Assembly: GCF_049844995.1 (NCBI RefSeq)
Contig: NZ_JBNCMC010000002.1
Span: forward strand, 754,442 to 818,441
DNA: 64,000 bases
From: Luteimicrobium sp049844995
GTDB taxonomy: Bacteria > Actinomycetota > Actinomycetes > Actinomycetales > Cellulomonadaceae
Direction: 5' to 3'
Made by a program: the position numbers and the translations under genes. Positions 52,844-61,709 of this stretch are shown here, one piece after another. Within the stretch, counting starts at the first letter, position 1; the number at the start of each line of letters is the position of its first letter. The notes under the pieces were generated by a model that saw nothing but the letters and a program-made list of their open reading frames with translations, searched no databases and was not told where the DNA came from.

Positions 52844-53027
52844 GACGTGTCTCCCTCGGTGCGTCCGTCGACGCGGCCGCGCCGCGACCATCCTCCGAGC
52901 CTGTGCAGAGCAACGTCAAACTGCCGACGCCGCATGCGCGCCGTCCCCCGCTGCGTAGCTCCCGGGCCCGTCGTAACGTCGGGGGGGTCAGGGCGGAAGA
53001 CCGCCGCAGCCCGAAGGAGGGACGGTC

Positions 53028-53201
53028 ATGGGACTCGAGGACAAGATGAAGAACGAGGCCGAGGACCTCAAGGGCAAGGCCAAGGAGGCCACCGGCAAGG
53101 TGACGGGCGACCGTCAGAAGGAGGCCGAGGGCAAAGCCGACCAGGCGAAGTCCGACATCAAGGACGCGGGCGAGAAGGTCAAGGACGCGTTCGACCACTG
53201 A
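53028..53201 (+). CDS. CsbD-like stress-response protein
   Basis: This 57-residue, highly charged, helix-forming protein reads MGLEDKMKNEAEDLKGKAKEATGKVTGDR... through ADQAKSDIKDAGEKVKDAF, the CsbD family pattern. The function is not established; the family is induced under general stress in Bacillus. GGAGG lies about eight bases before the ATG. Its codon use is rich in AAG/GAG, unlike neighbours, because of composition. Confidence 0.93.
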   Translation: MGLEDKMKNEAEDLKGKAKEATGKVTGDRQKEAEGKADQAKSDIKDAGEKVKDAFDH

Positions 53202-53228
53202 GTCGTCCACACCGCGGCCCGCGCACCG

Positions 53229-54083
53229 TCAGGGGCGCGGGCCGTCGGCCCGTCCGGGGTCGCGGTGCCGGCCCACGGGCACGACCATGGGGTCGCCGGT
53301 GACGGGGTCGTCGACGACGACGCTCCGCAGCCCGAACACCCGCTCGACGAGCTCGGCGGTGACGACGTCGGCGGGCGCGCCCGCGGCGACGATCTCGCCC
53401 TCGCGCATCGCGACGAGGTGGTCGGCGTAGCGGACGGCCTGGTTGAGGTCGTGCAGGACCATCACCACGGTGGTGCCGCGGTCGGCGTTGAGCTCGGCGA
53501 GCAGGTCGAGCACCTCGACCTGGTGCGCGATGTCGAGGAACGTGGTGGGCTCGTCGAGCAGCAGCAGGTCGGTGCGCTGGGCGAGCGCCATCGCGATCCA
53601 GACCCGCTGCCGCTGCCCGCCGGACAGCTCCGACAGCGGGCGCGCGGCGAGGTCGGTGACGCCGGTCGCCTCCATGGCCTCCGCGACCGCGAGGTCGTCG
53701 GTCGACGTCCACCGACGCAGCCAGCCCTGGTGCGGGTAGCGGCCCCGCCCGACGAGGTCGGCGACGGTGATGCCCTCGGGCGCGACGGGGCTCTGCGGCA
53801 GCAGCCCGAGCACCTGGGCGACGCGGCGCGTGCCGAGCGCGCGGACGTCCTCGCCGTCGAGCAGGACGCGCCCGGACTCGGGGGCGAGGAGGCGAGCGAG
53901 GCCGCGGAGCAGCGTCGACTTGCCGCACGCGTTCGGCCCGACGATCGCCGTGACCCGGCCCGGCGGCACGGCGAGCCCGAGGCCGCGCACGACGACGCGT
54001 CCCTCGTAGCCGAGGGTGAGGTCCTCGGCCGCGAGGGTGTGCCGGGCCGAGCCGGGGGCCGCGGGGTGGTCGGGCAGCGTCAC
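53229..54083 (-). CDS. Iron-siderophore ABC transporter, ATP-binding protein
   Basis: This 284-residue ATPase of the FepC/FecE type has Walker A GPNACGKSTLL (about 49-59), Q-loop LPQSP, signature LSELSGGQRQRVWIAMAL, Walker B LLLLDEPTTFLD and H-loop VLHDLNQA. It is the last gene of the four-gene uptake operon and one base after the permease stop. It powers import of ferric siderophore across the membrane. Confidence 0.96.
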   Translation of the reverse strand: MTLPDHPAAPGSARHTLAAEDLTLGYEGRVVVRGLGLAVPPGRVTAIVGPNACGKSTLLRGLARLLAPESGRVLLDGEDVRALGTRRVAQVLGLLPQSPVAPEGITVADLVGRGRYPHQGWLRRWTSTDDLAVAEAMEATGVTDLAARPLSELSGGQRQRVWIAMALAQRTDLLLLDEPTTFLDIAHQVEVLDLLAELNADRGTTVVMVLHDLNQAVRYADHLVAMREGEIVAAGAPADVVTAELVERVFGLRSVVVDDPVTGDPMVVPVGRHRDPGRADGPRP

Positions 54084-54084
54084 G

Positions 54085-55146
54085 TCATCCTCCTCGCCCG
54101 GCGCGGTTCGTCCGGGTCAGCAGCCAGAGCAGGTAGGGGGCGCCGACGATGCCGGTCACGACGCCCACGGGGTAGGTCGTCCCGGGGACGGCGAACTGCG
54201 CGACGCCGTCCGCGACGACGACGACGAGCGCACCCACGAGCGCGGAGCTGACCAGCGCGGGGGCGCCGCTCGCGACGAGGCGGCGGGCGATCGGCGCCGA
54301 CACGAGGGCGACGAACGTCACCGGTCCGGCCGCGGCGACGGCGACGGCGGCGAGCGCCACGGCGGTGAGCACGGCCAGCCCGCGGGTCCGCTCGACGCCG
54401 ACCCCGAGCGCCGCGGCGGTGTCGTCGCCGAGCTCGAGCTGCGCGAGCCGGGGGCCCTGCACCCAGGCGAGCGGCAGCAGGACGAGCGACGCGACGGCCA
54501 GCACCGCCAGCCGCTCTCCCCCGGCGCCGTTGAGGCTGCCGGTGAGCCAGACGAGCGCCTCGCGCACGTCGGTGACGGCGCTGCGCGTCAGGACGTAGGA
54601 CACGACGGCCGAGGCGACCGCGGCGACCCCGATGCCGACGAGCACGAACCGGTACCCCGAGAGGCCGGACCGCCAGGCGAGCGCGTACACGAGCGCGGCG
54701 GCTGCGAGCGCGCCGGCCAGCACGAGCGCGGACAGCGCGACGCCGTCGAGCGAGAACCACACCATGCCGATCACGCCGGCCGCGCTCGCAGCCTCCGTGA
54801 TGCCGACGACGTCGGGGCTGGCGAGCGGGTTGCGCACGACCGACTGGAGGATCCCGCCCGAGACCCCGAGGCACGCGCCCACGAGCACGGCGGTCTCGAG
54901 CCGGGGCAGCCGCAGGTCGAGGATGACGAACCGGGTGAGCTCGTCGGCCTGCCCGACGAGCGCACGCAGGACGTCGACGGGCGCGACGGCGGCCTCGCCG
55001 AGGCACAGCGAGACGCCGCAGGCCACGAGCACGAGCACCGCGAGCACGACGCCGACGCGCACCTGGCGGGTCCTGCGGGCCCGGCGCACGCGCGCCGTCG
55101 GGACCGGCGCGGCGACGGCGGGCGCTGCCGGAGGCACGGCGCTCAC
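54085..55146 (-). CDS. Iron-siderophore ABC transporter permease 2 (FecCD)
   Basis: This 353-residue FecCD-family permease has about ten TM segments. Marks are LDLRLPRLETAVLVGACLGVSGGILQSVVRNPLASPDVVGITEAASAAGV and the C-terminal GPVTFVALVSAPIARRLV coupling region, where the more usual GxIxFVGLxxPHxxR motif is altered. GTG start at 55146 overlaps the first permease's stop by 4 bp (GTGA). It forms the channel with the preceding gene's product. Confidence 0.95.
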   Translation of the reverse strand: MSAVPPAAPAVAAPVPTARVRRARRTRQVRVGVVLAVLVLVACGVSLCLGEAAVAPVDVLRALVGQADELTRFVILDLRLPRLETAVLVGACLGVSGGILQSVVRNPLASPDVVGITEAASAAGVIGMVWFSLDGVALSALVLAGALAAAALVYALAWRSGLSGYRFVLVGIGVAAVASAVVSYVLTRSAVTDVREALVWLTGSLNGAGGERLAVLAVASLVLLPLAWVQGPRLAQLELGDDTAAALGVGVERTRGLAVLTAVALAAVAVAAAGPVTFVALVSAPIARRLVASGAPALVSSALVGALVVVVADGVAQFAVPGTTYPVGVVTGIVGAPYLLWLLTRTNRAGRGG

Positions 55147-56207
55147 AGGCCCACCGCCCCGCCCCGGCGCACGAGCGCGATGAAGAGCGGCGCGCCGACG
55201 ACGGCGGTGACGATCCCGACCTCGAGCTCGCCGGGGTACGCGACGACGCGGCCGATCACGTCGCACAGGAGCAGCAGGGTCGGCGCGAGGAACGCCGAGT
55301 AGGCGAGGATCCAGCGGTAGTCGTGGCCCACGAGGCGCCGCGCGGCGTGCGGGACGATGAGCCCGACGAACGCGATGGGGCCCGCGGCGGCGGTCGCCGC
55401 GCCGCACAGGAGCACCACCGCCACGGCGCTGGCGGCGCGCACGAGGCCGATGCGCTGCCCGAGCGCGCGCGCGACGTCCTCGCCGAGCGCAAGCCCGTTG
55501 AGCGAGCGTCCGAGCGCGAGCGCGACGACCGCGCCGACGGCGATGGGTGGCAGGACCTCCCACACGACGTCGTACCCGCGGCCGGCGAGCGCACCCACCT
55601 GCCAGAACCGGAGCTGGTCGAGCGCCTGGTTGCTGGTCAGCAGCACGGCCGTGACGAGCGAGGTGACGGCGGCACTGACGGCGGCTCCCGCGAGCGCGAG
55701 CTTGACGGGCGTGGCGCCCTCGCGGCCCAGCGACCCGACCGTGTACACGACGACGGACGCGACCGCCGCGCCCACGAACGCGAACGGGACGTACCCGGCC
55801 GTCGTCGAGACACCTGCGACGGCGATCGCGAGGACGACGGCGAGCGACGCACCCGCGTTGACGCCGAGCAGGCCGGGGTCGGCCAGCGGGTTGCGCGTGA
55901 GCCCCTGCATCACCGTTCCGGCGAGGCCGAGCGCGAGGCCGGCGAGCACGCCCACGAGGGTGCGGGGCAGCCGCTTGTCGACGACGATGAGCGACGCCTC
56001 GTCGTGCGGGTCGTAGTGGCGGAGGGCGCCGAGCACCGCGGACGGCGACAGCGCGTTCGAGCCGACCATGAGGCTGAGCAGCGCGGCGAGGAGCAGCACG
56101 ACCGCGCACGCCACGAGCCCCAGCACGAGCCGTCGCCGACGCGCGCCGAGCGCCGCCGACGCGGTCGGCGGCGTCGGCGACGCGGCGGTGGTGGGTGGTG
56201 CGGGCAC
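55143..56207 (-). CDS. Iron-siderophore ABC transporter permease 1 (FecCD)
   Basis: This 354-residue FecCD-family permease has VDKRLPRTLVGVLAGLALGLAGTVMQGLTRNPLADPGLLGVNAGAS and the standard coupling motif GPIAFVGLIVPHAARRLVGHDYRW. About ten TM segments follow a Pro/Thr/Ala-rich N-terminus. Second gene of the operon, 24 bp after the binding-protein gene and coupled by GTGA to permease 2. Confidence 0.96.
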   Translation of the reverse strand: MPAPPTTAASPTPPTASAALGARRRRLVLGLVACAVVLLLAALLSLMVGSNALSPSAVLGALRHYDPHDEASLIVVDKRLPRTLVGVLAGLALGLAGTVMQGLTRNPLADPGLLGVNAGASLAVVLAIAVAGVSTTAGYVPFAFVGAAVASVVVYTVGSLGREGATPVKLALAGAAVSAAVTSLVTAVLLTSNQALDQLRFWQVGALAGRGYDVVWEVLPPIAVGAVVALALGRSLNGLALGEDVARALGQRIGLVRAASAVAVVLLCGAATAAAGPIAFVGLIVPHAARRLVGHDYRWILAYSAFLAPTLLLLCDVIGRVVAYPGELEVGIVTAVVGAPLFIALVRRGGAVGL

Positions 56208-56231
56208 AGCCCGGACGCTACTACGCGGCGG

Positions 56232-57302
56232 CTACTCGGCCTTCTCGGCCGCGGCGGCGAGCTGCGGCACGTACTGGTCGAGCATCCACGGGATCGACAG
56301 GACGGTCGGCGCGCTCGACGCCATGACGAACGACTCGCCGACGATCGGCGCGAACGCCCCGGACTTCACGGACGGCATCGCGGCGACGAGCGGGTCCTTG
56401 ACGAACGCGTCCGCGGACTTCTGGTCGCCGAAGTAGGCGACGAGGACGTCGGTGTCGATCTTCGACAGGTTCTCGTAGCTGACCTGGAAGAAGTAGCTGT
56501 CGTCGGGCTTGGCGTCGAGCGCCTTGACGCTCGGGCTGACCACCATGCCGAGCTGGGTCAGGAGCTGGACGCGCGGGTCGGACGCGCGGTAGATCGTGAG
56601 CTTGTCCGCCGCGTTGGTGGTGGCGTAGACGAACGTCTTGCCCTTGAGGACGGGGTACTTCGCCCCGAGCGTGGTGACCTTGGCGTTCGTGTCGCTGACG
56701 AGCTTCTCGGCCTCGGCCGAGCGCCCCAGGGCCTTGCCGATGATCGTGGTCTGGTCCTGCCAGCTCGTGGCCCACGGCTTGTCGGGGTACGCGACGACGG
56801 GCGCGATCTTGCTCAGCGTGGCGTAGTCGTCCTGCGTGAGGCCGGAGTAGGGCGCGAGGATGACGTCGGGCTTGGCCTTGACGATCTCCTCGAACGGCAC
56901 CTGGCCGGTGTCCCCGCCCGACAGCAGCTGGGGCGTGGTGCCCCCCAGCCCCTTGATGGCGTCGGCGTCCCACGGGAGCACGCCGTCGGCGTCGCCGCCG
57001 TAGGTGTTCTTGGGCATCGCGACGGGCACGACGCCCAGCGCGAGGACGGCGTCCTGGGCGGACCAGCCCCAGGTCACGACGCGCTTCGGCTCGGACTTGA
57101 TGGTCGCGGAGCCGAGCGCCGACGTCACGGTCACGGGGAAGGAGTCGGTCGCGCCCGCCGTGCTCGTCGAGCCGGTGGTCGCGGACGTGCCGCCGTCGTC
57201 GGACGAGGAGCAGCCGGCGAGCGCGAGGGCGCCGGCGACGAGGCCTGCCGCCATGACGGCGAGGCGGCCGCGGGCGCGACGGGCGGACGGTGACACGGAC
57301 AT
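56232..57302 (-). CDS. Iron-siderophore binding lipoprotein
   Basis: This 356-residue class III substrate-binding lipoprotein has a signal peptide ending LALAGC (Cys at about 31), a Ser/Thr-rich linker, then SALGSATIKSEPKRVVTWGWSAQDAVLALGVVPVAMP and the long inter-lobe helix near DVILAPYSGLTQDDYATLSKIAPVVAYPD. It captures ferric siderophore for the permeases downstream. ATG at 57302 has GGAG seven bases upstream. First gene of the operon, about 50 bases after an iron box. Confidence 0.95.
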   Translation of the reverse strand: MSVSPSARRARGRLAVMAAGLVAGALALAGCSSSDDGGTSATTGSTSTAGATDSFPVTVTSALGSATIKSEPKRVVTWGWSAQDAVLALGVVPVAMPKNTYGGDADGVLPWDADAIKGLGGTTPQLLSGGDTGQVPFEEIVKAKPDVILAPYSGLTQDDYATLSKIAPVVAYPDKPWATSWQDQTTIIGKALGRSAEAEKLVSDTNAKVTTLGAKYPVLKGKTFVYATTNAADKLTIYRASDPRVQLLTQLGMVVSPSVKALDAKPDDSYFFQVSYENLSKIDTDVLVAYFGDQKSADAFVKDPLVAAMPSVKSGAFAPIVGESFVMASSAPTVLSIPWMLDQYVPQLAAAAEKAE

Positions 57303-57352
57303 GGCGGAGCTCCTCGGGACGGACGCAGGGAAGGGCCGCGCCGTTGCGATCC

Positions 57353-57371
57353 GGAGGTAAGCCTACCCTTA
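57353..57371 (-). promoter_or_regulatory. DtxR/IdeR-type iron box
   Basis: On the minus strand this 19-mer matches TWAGGTWAGSCTWACCTWA at 16 of 19 positions. It contains TAGGCT (57360-57365), the probable -10 of the siderophore uptake operon, so an iron-loaded IdeR-type repressor would block the promoter. The three end bases also belong to the stop codon of the upstream membrane-protein gene. Confidence 0.75.
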
Positions 57372-57935
57372 GCGCGGAGCCCTCCAGCGCCACACGAGCA
57401 GCACCACCCCGACGAGCAGGGCCGCGCCGGCGACGACGGCCGCGGGCCGCAGGTGGGGCCCGTCGCCGCCCGGCGCGAGCGTGACGAGGACCACCACGCC
57501 GAGCGCCTGCACGGGCACCTGGACGGCGACGAGCCGGCGGGCCGGCGCAGCCAGGACGCGCACCGCGACGCGGCCGCCCGGCGGCAGGGCGAGCGAGAAC
57601 GACGCGAGCACGTGCAGCACGTGCAGCCCGAGGAGGAGGACCGCGGTCCGCCACGACCAGCCGCCCGGCGGGGACGCCACAGCCCCGAGCCCCAGGTACA
57701 GCGCGAGCATCCAGGCGACGAGGTTCCGCGGCGCCCACGCCGCGACGAGCGCGAGGACCACCCCGACGAACAGCCAGAACCCGTACACGGTCACCGCCGC
57801 GAGCCCGCTGCCGACGAGGCCCACCCCGGCGCGCGCCCACCACCCCGGCAGCGCGAGGCCGATGTCGGGCGGCAGGATCCGCGGGGCGGCGGCGTCGTCG
57901 TCGGACGGGCGCCACCGGGCCGGCACGACGCTCAT
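57369..57935 (-). CDS. Small integral membrane protein of the MoxR/DUF58 cluster
   Basis: This 188-residue protein has about five to six hydrophobic segments (from GVGLVGSGLAAVTVYGFWLFVGVVLALVA to AAVVAGAALLVGVVLLVWRW). It resembles no family I can name. ATG at 57935 overlaps the DUF58 gene's stop by 4 bp, so it belongs to the MoxR cluster and is the last gene. It ends at the iron box of the next operon. Confidence 0.8.
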   Translation of the reverse strand: MSVVPARWRPSDDDAAAPRILPPDIGLALPGWWARAGVGLVGSGLAAVTVYGFWLFVGVVLALVAAWAPRNLVAWMLALYLGLGAVASPPGGWSWRTAVLLLGLHVLHVLASFSLALPPGGRVAVRVLAAPARRLVAVQVPVQALGVVVLVTLAPGGDGPHLRPAAVVAGAALLVGVVLLVWRWRAPR

Positions 57936-59293
57936 CGCGGACCCCGCCCCGCGCGGGCGAGCGTCCGGAGCGCGACCGCCCGCTCCACGGTCGCGGGCGC
58001 CTCCTGCCAGCGCAGGAGCTCGACGCCGGACGCCTGCAGCGCGCTCATGCGCTCCTCGCGCTCGAGCGCGACGAGCCGGAACGCGACGCGCTCGTGCGGC
58101 TGCAGGCCGCCGGTGCGGGGCGCCGGGAGCACGTCGACGGCGACGACGCGGTGGCCGCCGGCGCGCCACAGCGTCGCCATCCGGGGCGCCTCGTCGTCGA
58201 GGAACGTCGAGAACACGTACACGAGCGCGCCCGGCGGCACGACCGGCGGGCGCAGGCGCGCGAACCTGCTGCCCGACGGCCGGCTGAGCGTGACCGCCCG
58301 CACGACGCGGTCGCGGTGCCGCGCTCCCCCGCCCGGCTGCACGACCCGCGCCTGCGAGGCGAGGTCCTGCACGCCGACCCGGTCGCCCGACGCCGCGTAC
58401 GCCGTCGCGAGGGACGCCGCGGCCTCCCGGGCCAGGTCGAGCGACGTCACGCCCTGCCCGTCCGCCGTGTGCCCGGTCCAGTCCTCCACGTTCTCGCCTA
58501 CGTCGTCGCGCGTGTCCAGGACGAGGACGACGGTCGCGTCCGCGAGCGCCGACGTGCGGCGCACGAACAGCTCGTCGGCGAGCCGGGCGCGCCGCGCCGT
58601 GGCCCGCCAGTCGATGCGGCGCAGCCGGTCGCCCGGCGCGAACGGGTGCACGTCGCGGAAGTCGCCGCCGTCGCCCGGGCGGGCCGACTGGTGGTTGCCC
58701 GTCAGACCCTGGAGCCGCTGCGGGAGCGCGAGCGACGCGACCGGGACGGCGCGCGGCGTGACGACCTGTTCGACGTCGAGCTCGCGCGCGGGCGCCGTGA
58801 ACCACGCGGCGTCCTGGCCGAGCAGACGGTGCTGGAGCCGGAGCAGCAGCTGCGGCCCGGAGTGCAGGATCGGCGCCCGGCCGGCGAGGTCGGCCGCCTG
58901 GGCCGGCGTGACGACGAGGTCGTGCGGCGTCGTCCCCAGCACGCTCACGCGCACGTGCACCGCGTCGGTCCCCGCGCTGCCCGGCGGGCCGTCCACGTCG
59001 ACCCCGACGCCGTAGCGCACGACGCGGGCCTCGGGGTCGGGGCTCGCCCGGACCCGCAGCCCCGTCGTCGGCCCGCCCGTACCGCCGGGTGGGCGGGACG
59101 CCCACGCCCAGGCGGCGCTCACGGCGAGCGGCAGGGCGAGCAGCACCAGGTCGACGCGCGAGAGCACGAGCCCGAGCGCCGCGAGCACGACCGCCACGAC
59201 GGCTCCCCCGAGCACCCCCGCGCCCGTCAGCGGGACCACGCGCGTGCGCTGGGAGGCGCGCTCCGGGGCGCGGTCCGGCTCGAGGCCGCTCAC
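57932..59293 (-). CDS. DUF58 domain protein
   Basis: This 453-residue protein has an N-terminal pair of TM segments (about 22-60) and a DUF58 region (FRDVHPFAPGDRLRRIDWRATARRARL, about 225-251) continuing into a von Willebrand A-like fold (ATVVLVLDTRDD). DUF58 proteins go with MoxR ATPases in clusters thought to mature or assemble extracytoplasmic proteins. GTG at 59293 is 13 bp after the moxR stop. Confidence 0.92.
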   Translation of the reverse strand: MSGLEPDRAPERASQRTRVVPLTGAGVLGGAVVAVVLAALGLVLSRVDLVLLALPLAVSAAWAWASRPPGGTGGPTTGLRVRASPDPEARVVRYGVGVDVDGPPGSAGTDAVHVRVSVLGTTPHDLVVTPAQAADLAGRAPILHSGPQLLLRLQHRLLGQDAAWFTAPARELDVEQVVTPRAVPVASLALPQRLQGLTGNHQSARPGDGGDFRDVHPFAPGDRLRRIDWRATARRARLADELFVRRTSALADATVVLVLDTRDDVGENVEDWTGHTADGQGVTSLDLAREAAASLATAYAASGDRVGVQDLASQARVVQPGGGARHRDRVVRAVTLSRPSGSRFARLRPPVVPPGALVYVFSTFLDDEAPRMATLWRAGGHRVVAVDVLPAPRTGGLQPHERVAFRLVALEREERMSALQASGVELLRWQEAPATVERAVALRTLARAGRGPR

Positions 59294-59306
59294 CGGGTGG
59301 CGCCCG

Positions 59307-60320
59307 TCACGACAGCACGGCGGGGGCGTCCGGCCCGGCCCCGCGGCCGACGGTCGGCGGCACGGCGGTCCGCGCGACGACCGACTCGACCACGGACACG
59401 GGCTGGACGCCGGTCGCCCACGCCTGCGTCGTCAGGGACAGCCGGTGCGCGAGGACGGGGACCGCGACCGCCTTGACGTCCTCGGGGGTCACGAAGCCGC
59501 GCCCCGCCATGACGGCACGCGAGCGCGCCACGAGCAGCAGGCCCTGCGAGCCGCGCGGCGAGGCCCCGACCTGGACCGCGTCGTGGCGGCGGGTGCCGGC
59601 GGCGAGCTCGACGCAGTAGCGCGCGACGTCGGCGTCGACGTGGACCGTCTCGACGCCCGCCTGCATGGCACGCAAGGTCGGGGCGTCGATGACCGGCTCG
59701 ACGCTCGCGACCTCCGTGCGCCGGGCGACCCGGTTGAGCAGCACCCGCTCCTCGCCCTCGGCGGTCGGGTAACCGACGGCGAGCCGCACCATGAACCGGT
59801 CGAGCTGGGCCTCGGGCAGCGCGTACGTGCCCTCGAACTCGATCGGGTTGGACGTGGCCACGACGTGGAACGGGTCCGGGAGCGCGAACCGGCGACCCTC
59901 GACCGTGACCTGGCCCTCGGCCATCGCCTCGAGCAGCGCCGACTGCGTCTTGGGGGCGGTGCGGTTGATCTCGTCGGCGAGGAACAGGCCCGTGAACACC
60001 GGCCCGGCGCGGAAGTCGAAGTCCGAGCGCGCCGGGTCCCACACGAACGAGCCCGTGATGTCGGACGGCAGCAGGTCGGGCGTGCACTGGAGGCGCCGGA
60101 AGTCCAGGCCCAGCGCGGAGGCGAGCGACCGCGCCGCGAGGGTCTTGCCGAGGCCGGGGACGTCCTCGAACAGGACGTGCCCGCCCGCGAGGATCGCGCC
60201 GAGCGCCAGCCCGACGGCGTCGTCCATCCCGACGACGACCGTCGCCACCCGCTCGCGGACGAGCGCGGCGAGGCGGGCCACCTCCTCGACGGGCAGGGCG
60301 GGTGGTGGTGCGTCGGTCAT
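59307..60320 (-). CDS. MoxR-family AAA ATPase
   Basis: This 337-residue AAA+ ATPase has Walker A EDVPGLGKTLAARSLA (about 52-67), Walker B GLFLADEINRTAPKTQSALLEAM, sensor 1 VVATSNPIEFEGTYALPEAQLDRF, and sensor 2 within GASPRGSQGLLLVARSRA. MoxR proteins act as chaperone-like ATPases with vWA/DUF58 partners, here the next gene. The ATG at 60320 overlaps the upstream stop by 4 bp. Confidence 0.96.
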   Translation of the reverse strand: MTDAPPPALPVEEVARLAALVRERVATVVVGMDDAVGLALGAILAGGHVLFEDVPGLGKTLAARSLASALGLDFRRLQCTPDLLPSDITGSFVWDPARSDFDFRAGPVFTGLFLADEINRTAPKTQSALLEAMAEGQVTVEGRRFALPDPFHVVATSNPIEFEGTYALPEAQLDRFMVRLAVGYPTAEGEERVLLNRVARRTEVASVEPVIDAPTLRAMQAGVETVHVDADVARYCVELAAGTRRHDAVQVGASPRGSQGLLLVARSRAVMAGRGFVTPEDVKAVAVPVLAHRLSLTTQAWATGVQPVSVVESVVARTAVPPTVGRGAGPDAPAVLS

Positions 60321-60919
60321 GGCTTCTTCTCCTGGATCGTTTCATGGGTCCGGGCGGGGCTCGCATCGAGGCGTTCGAGCGCGTCGACGCACGCGACGAA
60401 CGCCGCGCGGCGCACCTCGGTGGCGCCGGAGGACAGCACGGCGGGCGCGTGGCGTCCGAGCAGTGCGACGACGCGCGGCGCGTCGGCGGGGTCGTCGAGG
60501 TCCACGCCGTGCCGCGCCAGCCGCGTCCGCGCCACGCCACGGAGCCGCCGCAGCGCCGGCTGGTGGACGCTCGCGCGGCCACGCCCGACGGCCGCCGCGA
60601 GGCGCGCCACGTCGTCGCGCACGCCCGTCGCCGCGGGACGGCTGCCGGGGCGCCAGGCGGCGTCGTCCCAGTCGGGCGCCCCGCGCCACAGCACGGCGAT
60701 CGCGAGGGTCACAGCGCCGAAGCAGAGCGCGTGCCACGGGTCGACGCCGAGGTACCAGGGCACGACCGTGGCCAGCACGGGGAGCACGACGACGGTCAGC
60801 GCCCGCCGCTCGCGCGGCCCGCGGATCACGCGGCGGACGTCGCGCCGGCCCGGTCGGGCCACTCCACTCGACTGCCCGCTCGCCCCCCGGTCGGCGCGAC
60901 CGTTCCGCTCGTCGCTCAT
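60317..60919 (-). CDS. Hypothetical membrane protein of the MoxR cluster
   Basis: This 200-residue protein has a charged N-terminus, two hydrophobic segments (LTVVVLPVLATVVPWYLGV and ALCFGAVTLAIAVLW, about 41-79), and an Arg/Ala-rich C-terminal cytoplasmic part. I do not recognise a family; a similar gene often separates DUF4129 and moxR in actinobacterial clusters. ATG at 60919 overlaps the DUF4129 gene stop; its own stop overlaps moxR. Confidence 0.8.
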   Translation of the reverse strand: MSDERNGRADRGASGQSSGVARPGRRDVRRVIRGPRERRALTVVVLPVLATVVPWYLGVDPWHALCFGAVTLAIAVLWRGAPDWDDAAWRPGSRPAATGVRDDVARLAAAVGRGRASVHQPALRRLRGVARTRLARHGVDLDDPADAPRVVALLGRHAPAVLSSGATEVRRAAFVACVDALERLDASPARTHETIQEKKP

Positions 60920-61683
60920 CGCGACCACCGCCGCGCCGCGGCGTCCCAGCCCCGCGTGAGGGCCTCGAGGTCCGCCCGCGCCGCGGCGACGTCGTCGGGC
61001 GTGGCCGCATACCCGCCGTAGCGCACGCGCAGGTAGAGGTCGAGGAGCGAGCGGGCGGCGACGTCGTCCGACGTCACGCGCCCGAGGATGCGGGTGGTGA
61101 GCTCGGACGCGGTCTCGGCGGGGCGGCGCGCCACCCCGGCGTCCTGCGCGGCCTCCTCGAGCCCCAGCCAGGCCGTGACGATCGCGTCGTGCGGCTCGCG
61201 GCCGGCGCCGAGAGCGTGGAACGCGTGGTCGAAGCCGCGGCGCAGGACCGGGAGGTCGGGCACGTCGGGCACGGCCTCCGGCTCGGCCACCGCGGCGTCG
61301 TGCACGCCGGGGGGCTCGGCCGGCTCGTCGTCGGGCGGGCTGCCGTCGTGGTGGCGCCGCCACCAGGCCGCGAGCGCCAGGACGATCGCGGCGAGCACGA
61401 CCCCGAGCACGACGAGCCACACCCACGGGCTGACGTGCCAGCGCTCGAGCCCGTGGTCGGACGGCGTCGCGAGGGTGGGCATGGTCTGCGTGGGCGCGGG
61501 CGGCGGGGTGAGCCGCGCGCCCCCGCCGACGTCGACGTGCGGCAGCCAGCGGACGCCCTCGTGCGCGGCAGGTCCCTGCAGCGCGACCGCGAGGACGGCG
61601 ACGACGCCCAGCCCCGCGACGACGCCGACGACGGCGCGCGCGCCGGGGCGACGCTCCGGGGGCGGGCTCGGGCTCACCGCCAC
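60916..61683 (-). CDS. DUF4129 domain protein
   Basis: This roughly 255-residue protein has one TM near residues 18-36 and another near 85-108 (WVWLVVLGVVLAAIVLALAAWW). The C-terminal DUF4129 region contains DAIVTAWLGLEEAAQDAGVARRPAETASELTTRIL and a conserved YLRVRYGGY. First gene of the MoxR cluster. The open frame extends to 61770, but GTG at 61683 (or 61677) avoids overlap with the divergent serine hydrolase promoter and is preferred. Confidence 0.87.
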   Translation of the reverse strand: MAVSPSPPPERRPGARAVVGVVAGLGVVAVLAVALQGPAAHEGVRWLPHVDVGGGARLTPPPAPTQTMPTLATPSDHGLERWHVSPWVWLVVLGVVLAAIVLALAAWWRRHHDGSPPDDEPAEPPGVHDAAVAEPEAVPDVPDLPVLRRGFDHAFHALGAGREPHDAIVTAWLGLEEAAQDAGVARRPAETASELTTRILGRVTSDDVAARSLLDLYLRVRYGGYAATPDDVAAARADLEALTRGWDAAARRWSR

Positions 61684-61697
61684 AACGTAGCGGGTCG

Positions 61698-61703
61698 TAG
61701 GCT
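61698..61703 (+). promoter_or_regulatory. -10-like hexamer for leaderless serine hydrolase gene
   Basis: TAGGCT followed by six bases and the GTG at 61710. Confidence 0.45.
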
Positions 61704-61709
61704 CGTCCG

